The notes: generated from the sequence alone by a model not told the origin. A stretch of 64,000 nucleotides of DNA from Alitta virens (GCA_932294295.1 OW028579.1:33739250-33803249); one strand, 5' to 3'. Shown: positions 1 to 12,443, counted from the stretch's first letter. Translations and numbers: made by a program.

Positions 1-65
1 AAGGTTTATAGAAAAAAAAAAAATAATAAAATATACAACAAGACAAATTCAACTTATATGGGTGG

Positions 66-197
66 GGTGGGTGATTAGGGCTTTACGTCCCGTATTTCTG
101 CACCAGTTGAGCTAATTAGGACAGGCAGAGACCATGGCAATGAGATGAAGGATGAAACAGCCATCCAACTAAGGCTCGACTGGGAATCGAACCCGCC
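66..197 (-). mobile_element. tRNA-derived SINE, family A, minus-strand copy
   Basis: Reverse-complement copy of the SINE that is complete at 55577-55760. The shared body includes GGGCTTTACGTCC, CACCAGTTGAGC, TTAGGACAGGCAGAGACC and AAACAGCCATCC. It ends in GGGAATCGAACCC, which is a Pol III B box read on the other strand. The tRNA-like 5' head (A box) is mostly missing. Identified by comparison with the other copies in this window. Confidence 0.8.
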
Positions 198-959
198 CCA
201 CAATTCAACTTATATAAAGTTAATGCAATTTAATACCTGATTAGATATATCATTTGAAATCTAATTATATTTATAATGATTTTCACACTAAGCCGAGCCT
301 ATGTGGCAGGCCGCTGCTGGGCTGCGGTTCCTCCGACCAACATTTCCAACTTCCATCGGACAAATTTTGCGATCGTCCTAGTCGTAAAGGCACCTGCTAG
401 CTGCCTTATGGGACTCAATAAGAAATTATTCATTAGTGTCAACTGTCATATCATATCACATCATATCATGTCATATTGAGTCATGTCACATTGTAGGCCT
501 ATCAAATCATATCAATATCATCATATCATGTGATGTCTCGTGTGATGTCTCATGTGATGTCTCATAATTTTCTTCTTTCTGTTTGCCAGTGCTTCGTAAT
601 CCACAACCTACCCAGTCTAGACAGTACCGATCTAGTCTGTCCTTATACATTGTTATATTAGCTTATTTTACACCAATACAACACTGAAACACTAGGTGGA
701 CATCACAATGAGACATTTATACACCACATTTATGTTTATGAGACATTTATACGCTACCTAGAACATTGAGCATGCCCTGTTAGTCCAATAATGTCCGCAT
801 CAAGGGGGTTATGAATGCATCCACTAGACCGTTCTGACAGGTCCCCCCTTATGAGGCCAGCTGAATGAGATGCAGTCAGCTGTGCATCCCAGACTGTATT
901 ATCGCTCGTAGTCCATCCTGGTTCACTAAGCAATGAGATGGCGGAAGATTACAATGTTA
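198..959. other. No gene recognised; low-complexity patch inside
   Basis: No exon or element I can name. Positions 448-567 hold a CATATCA-type low-complexity run followed by three copies of a 12-bp GTGATGTCTCRT unit (about 528-563). Confidence 0.5.
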
Positions 960-1405
960 AGATGAAAGTGATATGGATGACTGATTGAAGAATTTGTAGA
1001 GCTCTTTTGCAGTAGCTATAACTAGAAAGCTAGACAAGATTTCTGTTCACTTAAGAACGAAATGATCAAAAGCAAACTAGACTAGAAGTTTTCGATTAAT
1101 TTGAGGACAAAATAAACTTAACAGTGATTTGGATATAAGACAGATTTGATGATTTGTAAGCAATTTTGCAGCTATAACTACAAAGGCTAGACAAGATTTC
1201 TGTTAACCTCAGGACAAAATAATCAAAATAAAACTTGACAGTGATAAAATGTCAGACACGATTTTTATTAATCTGAGGACAAAATAATCCAAATAAAACT
1301 TGACAGTGAAATGGATAAAGTACAGATTGAAGAATTTGTTGGTAATTTACTTTAACTAGAATGCCAGACAAATTTCTGTTGAGATGACAACATAATAAAA
1401 ATATT
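960..1405. repeat. Imperfect tandem repeat, about 3 partial copies of a 115-180 bp unit
   Basis: The phrases GCTAGACAAGATTTCTGTT, GAGGACAAAATAA and AAACTTGACAGTGA recur in the same order, starting near 965, 1127 and 1310 with a partial extra copy near 1235. The copies have diverged by substitutions and small gaps. No coding potential is seen. It could be an old local duplication or the internal repeats of a decayed element. Confidence 0.6.
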
Positions 1406-1647
1406 CAAACCTACAGCCGTGGCCAAGAGTTTTCAGACACACTAAAACACTTTAATTTTGGTCTAGTTTTTTTGCTTTATGGCACTTTTCCTTGAATTCG
1501 ATTTTTAGGAATCAGGATCATATTTACTGTCCTGAAAACCCATTCGCACTACAATCATGCCAATAGTTACGAATGGTTGGTCAGAGGGAAGAGCCTTGTT
1601 TTTCACATGTTTTGCTGGCGGGAGTTGTGTGAAGTGCCACAAGGTTT

Positions 1648-1847
1648 TGATTGAGTTCATAGATTGTGACCTAAAAACAGTCAGAGTCGTCCATTTTTGA
1701 ACTCATTCAAACTCCAGAGGACGTCATGCGGATCGATTGACTCCCATTGGCTGAGGGTCTACCTGAGCGACTGCCTTGGTCAATAGGAGTACTGGATTCA
1801 CATGATGTCCTCTGGAGTTAAGTTTCCAAATCTATGGAATCTGCTGT
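1648..1847. mobile_element. Palindromic MITE, family P (copy 1)
   Basis: Near-palindrome: CTCCAGAGGACGTCATG at 1712 is mirrored by CATGATGTCCTCTGGAG ending at 1817. Inner arms contain ATTGG/CCAAT-type sequence. The outer end GTTTCCAAATCTATGGAATC runs into CTGCTGTA. Four more copies lie in BHMT introns (19755, 20071, 24466, 25641). Size and structure fit a non-autonomous DNA transposon, probably with a TA target site. Confidence 0.75.
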
Positions 1848-1873
1848 ATTAATCTTTGGGTTTAGTGCAGTAT

Positions 1874-2180
1874 ATTATAATAAGACCCAATGGTTATGTG
1901 GTATTTTTTTATATTCCCCACGAGTGGACAGATTGGCCAGGATTCACGAGTGGCGTTAGCCACGAGTGAATTCTGAAGCCAATCTGTCCACAAGTGAGGG
2001 AATATCACCGCCGCCGCTTAGCTGCAAAAAGTGATTTTTTGTCATTGGCCTGCCATACATAGAAGTATGTGGTATACATTTCCCATCCTTGTAAGGTAAG
2101 CCATGTAGTATACACATGTATACCACATAGGCTATACCACATGGCTTTTCTATGTGGTATACAACTGATTGTGGGGTATA
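1874..2180. mobile_element. Double-hairpin MITE, internally deleted copy
   Basis: Nearly identical at both ends to the 820-bp element at 9647-10466. The left part (AATAAGACCCAATGGTTATG, then the CACGAGTGG hairpin) joins near 2006 directly to the right part (CTTAGCTGCAAAAAGTG, then the ATGTGGTATAC hairpin), so about 520 bp of the longer copy is missing. The flanks are TA-rich (gcagTA / TAtcac), consistent with a TA target site. The apparent 63-aa ORF here is hairpin sequence, not a gene. Confidence 0.8.
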
Positions 2181-2199
2181 TCACTATTTTGCCCAAAAC

Positions 2200-4490
2200 G
2201 CACCAAGTTTTGAAGTTCTAGCACAAAAATAAAAAATAAACAGTAAAAAAACGTGAAGAATAAAAACTACTGCTGTTTGTGACTTCATTATTGCATCCAG
2301 GCTTTTGACGTCTTATGTAATAAATATGGGTCCGCCTTACTGCATTTTTTCATATTATCTAAATGTTCATTATTGATAGAGTTTAGTAAGTTGAAAAAAA
2401 AGTTAACTTTAAAAAGAAATCTGAACATTAACCAAATATGGCATTAATCATTAATGTGAATATAGATATGTTGTGACCAGTTTTCCAGTGTCCTGCTACT
2501 CCTTGGTCAGTCCTAAATGGAACTAAGCCCAGCTTGGTATTTTAGTTTATCCGTCACCCAGGGCCCAATCCTTGCCTTAAGGGGACAGAGATGAGACCTA
2601 GGAATATTCCTAGATCAGACCATGTATGACCAGACTAAGGTAGCTAGGCTTAGACTTAACTATTCATTGTCCTGAATAGACTACTCCTTCTTTAGCCAAA
2701 CTAATGATGTGGACTTATGCTAGTCACACCACATGTATTTGATATGTTTTTCAAGCAGACACTTAGCTAAGCTACCATTAACGACATGGTGAGATTAATT
2801 GCTTTATTGACTCACTCTCCACATTTTTATGAGCATTACAGTAAATTTCATAGACTCGTAAACTATAGAAAGTTGGAATGTGATTAAGCAATACAATTTT
2901 TTGTGCATTTTGCAAATTTACCTTTCCAACATTGACATTACGTTTTTTCCTTTTCTTTTTTTTAAATTTACGTTTCTCTGCAACCCAAGGGCATACTAGT
3001 TAGAAACTTATGACCCATTTTGCTCCATGCTTTATGCAATCGTGTATTTCTGCATCATATATGTAATTGTAGTAACTGGTAGTTTATACAACCTTTACAT
3101 GGGATGAGAAATGAATTGATAAAAGTAGCTGAAACCCCTCACACTGTGTATGATTATGAACTCACAATGGCCATGACTCCACCTGGTGGATTAAGCAGGG
3201 GCGCCACTAGTCTTATCTGTCACTAATATATTTTACGGTGAATGTATTTCTCATCAAGTCGTTTATATCCGAGTGACATTACAGCCATGTCCTGGTTGAC
3301 CTTCCAAGGTTCGTCCTTGACCTTCTAATATCAATCCTTGACCTTGACATAATTCTGCTGTCCTCGTCTATTGATATCTTTATATGGACAATCTCATTAC
3401 ATAAAAACTAGTCCTGACAGACAATGACTGACCTTAACTGGTATCCAGCAAGGAGTCATTCTGGCTCCTGATGTCTTGTGTTATCTTGTTCAAAGTGGCC
3501 TGCGTCTATTCCAATTGCCTACAGCTCTAGTCCTACACAAATTCCCCGAATCCCATCAAGCTATCATTGCCTTGTCCCAGGATTAAATTGAGAGTTATCA
3601 GTCTGACAACAAGCTTAATTGGGAGCCATTCACAGCTCTCCTTAAGCTAACAATGAAATTTAGAACCCCAGGCTTACACTGGGCTGAGAAGATTAGAATT
3701 GACTGAATGGAAAGAAATATTAAGCTAGCAAGTACTGCAGGGCTAGACAATGAGAGAACAGGAGACTACTCTAAGTAAATCCAATTTGAAAAGAACAAAA
3801 AAAAAAAAAGAAGCAAAAAAACAATTACGACAATTAGAGAACCTACATTATAATATGGTTTGCTAGGCACAGTGGGCTTCAAACTTAGGCAGGTACAAAA
3901 GGTGTAATGTGCAAAGTTACAGACTACAGTTATCATGCACATTATCATAATCACTTATTAAATAAGAAAAAGCTGAGCACGGTTCAAGCTTGATTAAGCA
4001 TTCAATTGGCTTTAATGTGCATTTATTTTACTTGTAAAATAGTTTGCGTTTGTTTCAGTTTTGCTTTGTTATTGCTTATATTTACTCAATCTTGGTTTTA
4101 ATCACTTGACCTTTACCTTGATTGCTCGTACTTCATAATATGTCATGTTAATGCATATTTTTCTTATTATTTTATTTCTTTAATTTAAAATCCCAATACT
4201 GGGAAAGTGAAAAAATATCCATATATACATGTATAAAAACATAGAAAAATAGCACTAATTGGTTATTATATAAAAAATTTGGTCTAAAATGACTTTAAAA
4301 GCAAACTAGTAATAAAATGATCATCAGAGTAAGGCTTGCATGCATTATCATTATTTGCTTCGAGTACACCATTTTAGACACACTGTTTGCCTAGAATTTC
4401 CTTTTCTGTATAAACCTCCCCGAGGGTGTCATTAGGCTAATGTAAAACTAACATTAACATAACATTACCATTGTAATTGCAAAGGCATAA
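2200..4490. other. Nothing recognised (2.3 kb)
   Basis: AT-rich non-coding sequence. The ORFs here are short and low complexity (for example 3766-3954 on the minus strand, built on a poly-A/T tract). I see no splice-bounded exon and no named element. Confidence 0.5.
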
Positions 4491-4495
4491 GCCTA

Positions 4496-4897
4496 CAGTT
4501 AGTTTAATTAAAAACGGCCTGTCAAAGTAAAGCTAGACAAAGCTAGGTAACTCTGCTATATGATGCTACCTGTCACTAAACGAAACTGTCTGGCTATAGC
4601 TGGCTACTCAAAGACTGATCTTAAAGTACATGCAGCACCATCTGGTGCATAGGTTGAGACTTACTCATATAAGTAATTTTTTGTTGAAAAGATGCATGTC
4701 TGTTGCATATACATTATTTATGATATATTAGATGAATTATTGCATTTACAAAGGCAATATTTTTTCAATGGTGGTAAATGTAAGCCGGCTATAAGCTAGG
4801 AGTAGACAGAAGTGGCTGGCTTTAGCCAGTAATAGCTACAGCCAGGAATAGGTCGCTACAGCTGTCTAGAGTCACCCATATTTTATGAAAGTAACTG
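4496..4897. mobile_element. TA-flanked MITE, family C (copy 1, 402 bp)
   Basis: Begins CAGTTAGTTTAATTAAAAAC after TA and ends ATGAAAGTAACTG, giving short terminal inverted repeats. The interior carries AGCTAGACAAAGCTAGG, CTACCTGTCACTAAACG and GGCTATAGCTGGCTACTCAA, shared with copies at 5521 and 35412. The 3' TA is mutated to AA. Tc1/mariner-type MITE is an inference from the TA target site. Confidence 0.8.
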
Positions 4898-5520
4898 AAT
4901 GTGTCAGACCCACTTCTGAATTCTAGATGAAACTGCAGTTTCTCCATGTTTTCTAAGCAGAACAATATACTTTAATAAAGCTTATTTATTTCATTCATTT
5001 ATTTTGGTGTTTACGTTTCAATAATGCTGCCATTCTGGAACATCTCAGTACTCAAAACATATTTCATAACACATATAAGAAACATAAGAATGAAGTAAAA
5101 GATGATACATGTAATATGGGGGACATCTCTAAGATATTTGATATATCGCTACTGAGATGCCCCCCATGGTTTCCTGAGGACTCCCACGGATTCCATCACA
5201 CCTTGATGCTACTATTTAATATATTTTGACAACGTGATTGTCTTAGACACGCAGATGATGTAGATGTCTTCATGTCCACAGGAAGTATCTATAGTGCCTG
5301 TGGTTTAGCAATTATAAAAGTATCAATTACTACCTTCTTTCACAAGCTGAGTTTGATTTATACAGTATACATATATAATGTGAGTGTTGCAAACTAACGT
5401 TTTTTTATTATATTTTTTGGTGACATAAATGCATGTCTCAAACTCCTACAAAAGCCTGACATTATAAATCTAGACTTTAGAAATTCCAAAATTAATAAAA
5501 AAGATCACTCTTTTTCTTAT

Positions 5521-5650
5521 GTCAAATTAAAGCTAGACAAAGCTAGGTAACTTCTGCTATACGATGCTACCTGTCACTAAACGGAACTGTCTGGCTATAG
5601 CTGGCTACTCAAAGTCTGATCTAAAAGTACATGCAGCACAGTTTGGTAAT
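5521..5650. mobile_element. Fragment of MITE family C
   Basis: Only the left-central part of the 4496 element is present (AGCTAGACAAAGCTAGG through AAGTACATGCAGCA). Both termini are missing, so this is a truncated relic about 1 kb downstream of a full copy. Confidence 0.75.
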
Positions 5651-6227
5651 AATGTCACGTAGCTGTCCACTGTCCAGTTTAACTAATAAGATGCTCTACT
5701 TGTGTGTGTGAGTCTGTACTAACCTTAGATGAAACCCACTCATGGATGTGAAGGTGTTGTTTGGTATTCACACTGTTGTTTTGGATAATGCACTGATGCA
5801 CTAATTGTATGTAAAGTATTTCCTTGGTCACACACCGGTCTTCGATTGTGGTCGGTCTCGTTTAAAGGCCGGGTCTAGGGTGACCTAGAAATATGCATAT
5901 GGTTAATTTTAAATGTTTAATACAAAGGCCCTGCCTGGCTAATAATGAAGAAATATGGTACTTATGAAAGTACATATTAATCATATATTCCATTAACTAT
6001 TATACTCATAACCAAATTTATTAGGCATACATGTAAATTCACAATGTTATAAGCCTGATTATATTAAAGAAAAGGATGAAAGAAATTCATTCTATGATAT
6101 TCTATATAAATCTGCCTAAATTCAGAATGTTATGAGCCTGGTGTGAGGTTGCTCCTAACAAAACAGTATATCACTGTTTACATATGATAATATGCATCAT
6201 TTGAGTAATTCATTTTTTATTCTTCAG
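5651..6227. other. Nothing recognised before the candidate exon
   Basis: AT-rich sequence. It would be intron if the terminal exon proposed at 6228 is real. It ends in a pyrimidine-rich tract and CAG at 6225-6227. Confidence 0.4.
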
Positions 6228-6302
6228 AAATCGACACCTGTAAATGCAAGTAGAAAAGAGCCACCCATCGCCCAAACGTTTCATCGCCATCAGTTCTTGT
6301 GA
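6228..6302 (+). CDS. Possible C-terminal coding exon of an unidentified gene
   Basis: A good 3' splice site (CATTTTTTATTCTTCAG) precedes a 24-codon open frame in phase 0 that ends TGA at 6300-6302. Its last residues read FHRHQFL. An AATAAA signal follows at 6657-6662, so the layout is that of a terminal exon with a 350-bp 3' UTR. I do not recognise the peptide and found no upstream exons in the window; earlier exons would lie in the AT-rich region to the left or outside. A chance acceptor plus AATAAA in AT-rich DNA is a real alternative. Confidence 0.25.
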   Translation, partial: KSTPVNASRKEPPIAQTFHRHQFL

Positions 6303-6656
6303 CCAACCAGCCGCCATATTGGAAGACGAAGACATCTGGCGGTTGTGGATGGAACTATAACTTCAGACGATCTCATGTTTCGTTTTTTTAAATTAATTAA
6401 AAACAAATTTCTTACAATCATTATGAAGAAAGACTTACTACCAATGCTAATTTCTTGAGAACCACGTAATCACTGAATTTACATGGATTTCTCATAATCT
6501 TATCTTTTGACCTGTTTTTTCTTTTGAAAATTTGTTCACCTCTATCGTAATTTATTTGTGAGATATTTTGAACATGTCTATTCAGTATGTCCACTGTCCA
6601 CTCATTATAATATGTACATGTATAGTATTATTAAATGTGACTTTGTTGTCATGTCT

Positions 6657-6662
6657 AATAAA
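6657..6662 (+). promoter_or_regulatory. Candidate polyadenylation signal
   Basis: AATAAA hexamer 355 bp after the stop codon of the candidate exon at 6228-6302. Its meaning depends on whether that exon is real. Confidence 0.25.
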
Positions 6663-6670
6663 AAATGTAA

Positions 6671-7435
6671 ATAAATAATTTTGTCAATGTCTCACATAAT
6701 GTATGCAAACTTCACTTTTGCAAAAAAAAATATCTGCACTGGTTAAAGTGGATTTGTAGAAGTACTAGATTGTGAAATGTAATTAGATTACGATCAGTTT
6801 AATTGTAATTTCTAATTGTGTGTAATTAGTGGTCTAATCATGCCTAATCGTGGATGTGTCTGTAGGCTTTATGTGTACCAAGCTTTATTGTCTACTATGG
6901 TATTTTTGGGCGATGGTGGCTAAAAAAAGAAACTAAATATGATATATGTTTAACTAGAAATAAAAGTCATATAAAGTCCCTTGAGTACTATTTTGTAATT
7001 TTCAGGTTTTTGTAGATATTTTTCTCTAATAAAATTTACATGTAATATAAGAAGATGGCTATTTGAATTTGGTTTTTCTTAAGTTCTGGTCGTTTAAAAG
7101 AAAAACGTGGTTTTTAATGCCAAAAATCCAAATATAATATGGGGTTAGAGAGTGCGCTTAGACAGTATTAGATAACCTGAAATAGTCACAAAATATCATT
7201 GACAAGAAATTATTGCCTAACTTCTTATGAAGCCATTGGGCTTATCAACGGCACAATTAATCCTAATTGTTACCAGATATTTATCAGTGTGCATAAAAGA
7301 TGATTTGGTCTTTTGCAATGCTGAACCACATTTCCACCAGGTGGCTTCTATGATTGTATGGTACCCCTAGTGACCACTGCAAAATGTTCTGTTGGTCAAA
7401 GGCATTCTGCTAATGTCACATGCAAACTAGTGCCA
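6671..7435. other. Nothing recognised
   Basis: AT-rich non-coding sequence without a long ORF, convincing exon or repeat that I could match elsewhere in the window. Confidence 0.5.
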
Positions 7436-7439
7436 TCAT

Positions 7440-7625
7440 TGCTTTACGTCCTGTAGTTCTGCAATGAAATGATGGATTAAACAGCCATCCAACTTAGAAT
7501 GAGGTAGGGTGGTGTGGAGAAATGGTTGGAGAGGATTTGTCAAACTCATCCATGCCAAGTGGGAATTCTAACCTGGTACCCTCTTAGCAGGTGAGCACTT
7601 TAACCACTAGACCAAGGCATCCAGC
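7440..7625 (-). mobile_element. SINE-like repeat, minus strand, chimeric body
   Basis: Starts with GCTTTACGTCCTGTAGTTCTG and AAACAGCCATCCAACTTAG, as in SINE family A, but with the middle deleted. It continues into a different 3' part ending GAGCACTTTAACCACTAGACC, which resembles the tRNA-like head of the minus-strand SINE at 62945-63175. Likely a composite or a second SINE family that shares a tail. Confidence 0.6.
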
Positions 7626-7700
7626 AAACAAATTTTGTGGGTGGCAATATTGATGGTAAAGAAGTCTCCATGCTGAAGTGAAGCATACTGCAATGTTCAA

Positions 7701-7985
7701 ACATAGGCTGTGCTGCAACTAAACCCTCAGCGAATCCCACATAGCACACAGGCATCATTGAAATTGCTAAGTGTTCGTCTGACAGGCAAGAGGGCAGATG
7801 TTACACTGTCATTTCCAGAGCAGAACTCTAACACACACTTTTGTTTCTAGAGCTGAACTCTAACACTAATGCACTTACCCTAATGAAATTTTATACAGTA
7901 ACACTCTATATGGCCTAGTGGTGCCTTGTGATAGCCACACTGACTTGGCTATGTTTTACAAAATTTGGAAAAGTAGTGTTTATAT
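7701..7985. mobile_element. Dispersed repeat family Q, copy 1
   Basis: Matches 42201-42475 in order: ACATAGGCTG, AACCCTCAGCGAAT, ACTCTAACACTAATG, ACCCTAATGAAATTT, ACACTCTATATGG and TTTTACAAAATTTG. A third copy in opposite orientation is split at 9600-10590 by another element. No ORF; probably a non-autonomous DNA element. Confidence 0.7.
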
Positions 7986-8829
7986 AGTGTGTGCGATGAA
8001 CCGAAACAATTGCCACTTGGCCTACATAGCCTGTTATGCAATGCTTATTAGAGTCCAAGATATCCTTTTTTTTAACTCTTGAATTTTTTCATTCTTCATT
8101 ATATTCTGTTAGGTGTGAAATAATACAGTGTTTCCGTGGGTCTTACAAATATATTACTTATTAAAAGTAATCCATTCTGTTCAGAGTAAAGCCAAGTGAT
8201 CATAAAAAGTATTGGCTATCCTTTTCCTGCCATTTAGATGTTCTGTTTCAAATATTTTATGCACAATAAGGGGTATTTAGTTTGCTAGAATTATCAACAC
8301 AATAACATGTTCCCTTAACTAATCTACAACTAAGATTATCATTCATATGTCTAAAACAGTCATATATGGGCTATGGCAATGATCCTAAGGAATATATGTG
8401 AAATTTTGCAACAATGTTATGCTACATAAAGAGTTTGGGTATAATTTCATACAAAATGAACCTTTAAGGTTTGTATTTACTTGTATTTGAATAAATATAT
8501 ACATTTACCTGGCAACTGAAGGAACTATATATTATCAATTACCATATTCTCTTCAACAGTTACTGAATTGTTGGGTTGCTGATTTGCATTAAATCTATGG
8601 CATTCAAATTAGTATTTATAACCGAACACTCTACAGGGGTATATGAAGAAAACAATAATAAGTATTGGAGTCAAGTGAAAGTAATAAGATCATTATGCAA
8701 GTAATTATTATAAATTTGCTAATTATAAACAAAAACGGTTTAATGGGTTGAGCATGGCAATACTATGATCAACTATTTTATAATTGAATGCACATGAATT
8801 TTACAACATTTACGGCTGCAATTTTTAGC

Positions 8830-9640
8830 ATTATTTTCCAGATTTTGCATTGTTATAAAAAAAAAGACGAAGGATGAAACAAATGTCAAAATAAAGCTTA
8901 AAAGTGAAAGCACTATAATCTAGACATATCATTGGCAAAATGTTACTTATGTAATGATCATAGAATCATTGATATGAGGGTTTGAAAGAGTACCAAATTT
9001 TCATATTTTATTTATTATGTAAAATTATCTGTCATTAATGGTCATGAAACCCCAAAAGTGTATCTCTACACTATTTAAGACATATTCTTATTAAGTTTTG
9101 TATGCATGTAGGTGCAATACTGTGTGAGTCCTGCTTTAGAAACGAAAAGTTTTTCTTTCCATTTTTTTTATAAAATGTTGTTAGGGTAAGTGCATTAATG
9201 CCAGATTTCTGCTCTGGAAACCCAATTTAACACAATTTTTTGAATTTTTTTTAGATTTTCCATTATTATGTAATCAGCATTAAATGAATATCAAAATGAT
9301 GTTTGAAAAGTGAAAATAATATAATTTTGATGTTATTGATACAATTTCATTCATGGAGGGTAAATAGTGTCTTTTATATGGAGGTTTGAAAAGCAGGATT
9401 TTTCCCTATCTTGCCCTAATTTTGAAAATTCTATAGTATAGTATCTACATCCATGAAACCCCCAAAAGGTACCACTACACTAATTTAGACATATTATAAC
9501 AAAGTTTTAATCATGTAGGTGCAGTAGTGTCAGAGTTCTGCTCCGGTAAGAAAACAAATAATTATTTTCTATTTTTTCCAAATTTTGTAAATCATAGCTA
9601 ACGTATGTCTATGTGACTATTAAAAGGCACCACTAGGCCA
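8830..9640. repeat. Tandem duplication of a roughly 400-bp unit
   Basis: Two diverged copies (about 8830-9230 and 9238-9640) share CATGAAACCCC, ACTACAC or CTACACT, TTTAGACATATT, AAGTTTT, CATGTAGGTGCA and a CTGCTCYGG-type end in the same order. The end motif is also part of repeat family Q, so this may be an array of partial family Q copies. Confidence 0.55.
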
Positions 9641-10590
9641 TAGAGTATTATAATAAGACCCAATGGTTATGTGGTATATTTTTATATTCCCCACGAGTGG
9701 ACAGATTGGCCAGGATTCACGAGTGGCGTTAGCCACGAGTGAATTCTGAAGCCAATCTGTCCACAAGTGAGGGAATATAAAAATATACCACATATCCACT
9801 TGGGTCTTATTTATACCCCACAATTTTCACTTTTAGTTGTGCTGCCTGGCTATGCATTCATGTAGTATAGAAAATATTCATAAATATCAATTTTTGCCAT
9901 TGACCAATCAGAGCATTGCACAACTGTCAACAACGTCATCACCTAAAAACTTTCTGGGACATTTTGAGGTTAATAAAAAAATTTACGAATGATATTTACA
10001 AACCAGTTGTTAAATATTTCTTGTCAGAATTGTTTTTTATACTAGATTTGAACAGAAAATATTTTATTGTTCCATATTGTTCGATTGTATTACCGAAGCG
10101 ATGACGCTCCTGTGATGTTCGCCCATAGCAACACAGCCACAATGGCTTGCATCTGTGGACTGAACAGACCATTGACTTTCTGTTACGTTTTTTGGTCCTA
10201 GAATTGTTAATTCTTGTCCGATTTCAAAAATTGTAACCTTTTTAGAGAGCTGACTCCGAATATTGTTTTAAAGCGGCGGCGTTAGTTTAAACGGCGAAGC
10301 GCTTAGCTGCAAAAAGTGGTTTTTTTGTCATTGGCCTGCCATACATAGAAGTATGTGGTATACATTTCCCATCCTTGTAAGGTAAGCCATGTAGTATACA
10401 CATGTATACCACATAGGCTATACCACATGGCTTTTCTATGTGGTATACAACTGATTGTGGGGTATAACTGTACACAATTTTGTGGGGGTAAGTGCATTAG
10501 TGTTAGAGTTCTGCTCCGGAAACGAAAGTATTACGCCCGCCCGCCGGTCAAAGTCCCTTCAATGCTTCCGAAACACATGTTTATCACAAA
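9600..10590. mobile_element. Family Q copy split by a nested element
   Basis: The left half (GGCACCACTAGGCCATAGAGT, ending 9646) and right half (ACTGTACACAATTTTGTGGG from 10467, then GTGCATTAGTGTTAGAGTTC) together form the reverse complement of family Q at 7701-7985. The 820-bp double-hairpin element sits between them at the position of GAGTG..ACTGTA in the intact copy. Confidence 0.7.
9647..10466. mobile_element. Double-hairpin MITE, longer copy (about 820 bp)
   Basis: Starts near TTATAATAAGACCCAATGG and ends GATTGTGGGGTATA. The left hairpin pairs ATGTGGTATATTTTTATATT with AATATAAAAATATACCACAT around an inner CACGAGTGG..CCACGAGTG palindrome. The right hairpin pairs CATAGAAGTATGTGGTATAC with an AAAAGCCATGTGGTATA-type arm. 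Between them lie about 460 bp with no domain I recognise. Inserted into a family Q copy; the short copy at 1874 is its deletion derivative. Confidence 0.8.
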
Positions 10591-10599
10591 TTCCTAGTA

Positions 10600-12440
10600 A
10601 TAGACAACCTACTCAACTTGACCCATTTGGCAGTTTGTTTGTTTGTAAGTTTATTTACGCACAGAAGAGGCATATCTTATTGAGCTGGTACAAATTTAAG
10701 ATGGAGAATTTACAGCAATACATTAGGATATTGAAATAATAATTACATGTGTATTAAAATCATTTTGAAATGAAACAGAGTTGAATAAAGTAATTTTATG
10801 CAATAAAATGGTAGTTAAAAGCAAAATTTTGATAATTTGGAATAATATCTGGAAATATTTGTAAATTACTAGTGCACTACAACATGTGAAATAATTTCAT
10901 TGCATATCCATGCTCACTGATATTTTGTCTTTTTTTTTTGCCTTATTCTGTTCTTACTCTGAGCAATTTTAATTTCATTCTATTTCTTCTATTTGGATAA
11001 TTGTAATCTGCTAATTCTTAGAAATCTGCTAATTATTGCAATTTTTTCATTTTATGTTGGTATATTTTTTTGGATCAAGATTGAAGTGAAAGAGTGTTTT
11101 GAATTCATGGCGTTATGTTAAAGAAATTCAATTCCATAGTTAATCTTTGAATGAAAATAATCATCATGGTGCAATTGCATTGTTTGTGATCTTATTCTTT
11201 TACAGGATCCTGACTCCGCGTAGCACCCAAAACAAGACGATATAAATATTATGCTCTTGGTAATTTCCTAAATAATGTAGACTTTAATTTCCACTGGGCT
11301 CCTCTGACATGCCACTTCCTTGACATGACTACCTTGACATGACTACCCCATTACGACTGACTGTCAACACAAATTAGATGAGTCAAAATGCCAGGGTCAG
11401 CTGTTCTCACATTGTGCCTGACAACTTCAAAGAGAATCCCCTGACATGTCTACAAATGCCAGGGTAAGCGCAATGTTGCCTGGTACATTTGTTCTCACAT
11501 TGTGCCTGACAGCTCCACAAGAACACAAAGAATCCCCTGAAATGTTTACAAATTTTCTCTCCCATATTTATACATGTGAACATTTGTTTAGTGTGGAACT
11601 TATGTAAATATGGAAAACTGTAAATTTTAATCTCATTGTGATATAATTATCAGTATTTGTATATTACTATGTACATTTTAATCTGATATTGATATTGTGA
11701 TCAGTATTTGTTTGATGCTTTGCGGTTTGATCTGTGATTTATCTTTTATGTATATCTTACTTAGAGCATGACTCAGCACAGAAAACATAATTACGGCAAC
11801 TGGGACCTTGAATTTTTAGCTATATTCTTTTCGATATTATGTACTACTGTAAGTGTAGCTTTAGATAGATTTAGTGAGTAGAGCTATAGTTATATGTGAC
11901 ATATGTATCTTTTCTGATATGAACAAATGTCAATAAAAGCTATATATATACTATTGGACAGGAAAAAGGTATAATGGACAGAAAAAGTTGTTTTCGATAG
12001 AAGTCATGCCTTCATAGTTTTGTCCCCTTTTTCTCCACAAATTCTCAAATGGGTCACAACTGTTGAACTATCATAGTTTATTTATGGTTTTATATATTTG
12101 AAGGACAACAATGACTCAACTAATACTTTAGCACGTGTGCAGACAAATACTACAAAGATATCATCCATTCAGGGCGTGATTTATCATGGATATTTCAGGA
12201 CTGTATCTGTTGCAATATCTGTATCACATTTGTTTGTTATCTTATATAAATTCATATTAAAATATACTTCATCAGTACAATTTTATCTTGTTTTAAGACC
12301 ATCCCACCAATACGAGCATTTCAGTATTACAACCACCTCACTGCTAAGTCCACCAATCAGAACCAGCTTATATATAGCATTATAAGACTAAATTTTAAAA
12401 GTTTATTCACTCCATAATATTTTACCTTTGCTTGCCATTA
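10600..12440. other. No gene recognised; short imperfect direct repeat inside
   Basis: AT-rich sequence. At 11402-11560 the phrases TGTTCTCACATTGTGCCTGAC and GAATCCCCTGA recur about 87 bp apart (first copy near 11402, second near 11489). An AATAAA-type motif occurs at 11931. The 95-aa open frame at 12098-12385 has no recognisable domain, and I leave it uncalled. Confidence 0.45.
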
Positions 12441-12443
12441 TTT

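Noticed and set aside
10287..10739. Several overlapping ORFs on both strands
   Set aside because: Produced by the right hairpin of the double-hairpin MITE and the flanking family Q repeat.
12098..12385. 95-aa ORF
   Set aside because: No recognisable domain or splice signals; composition typical of AT-rich non-coding DNA.
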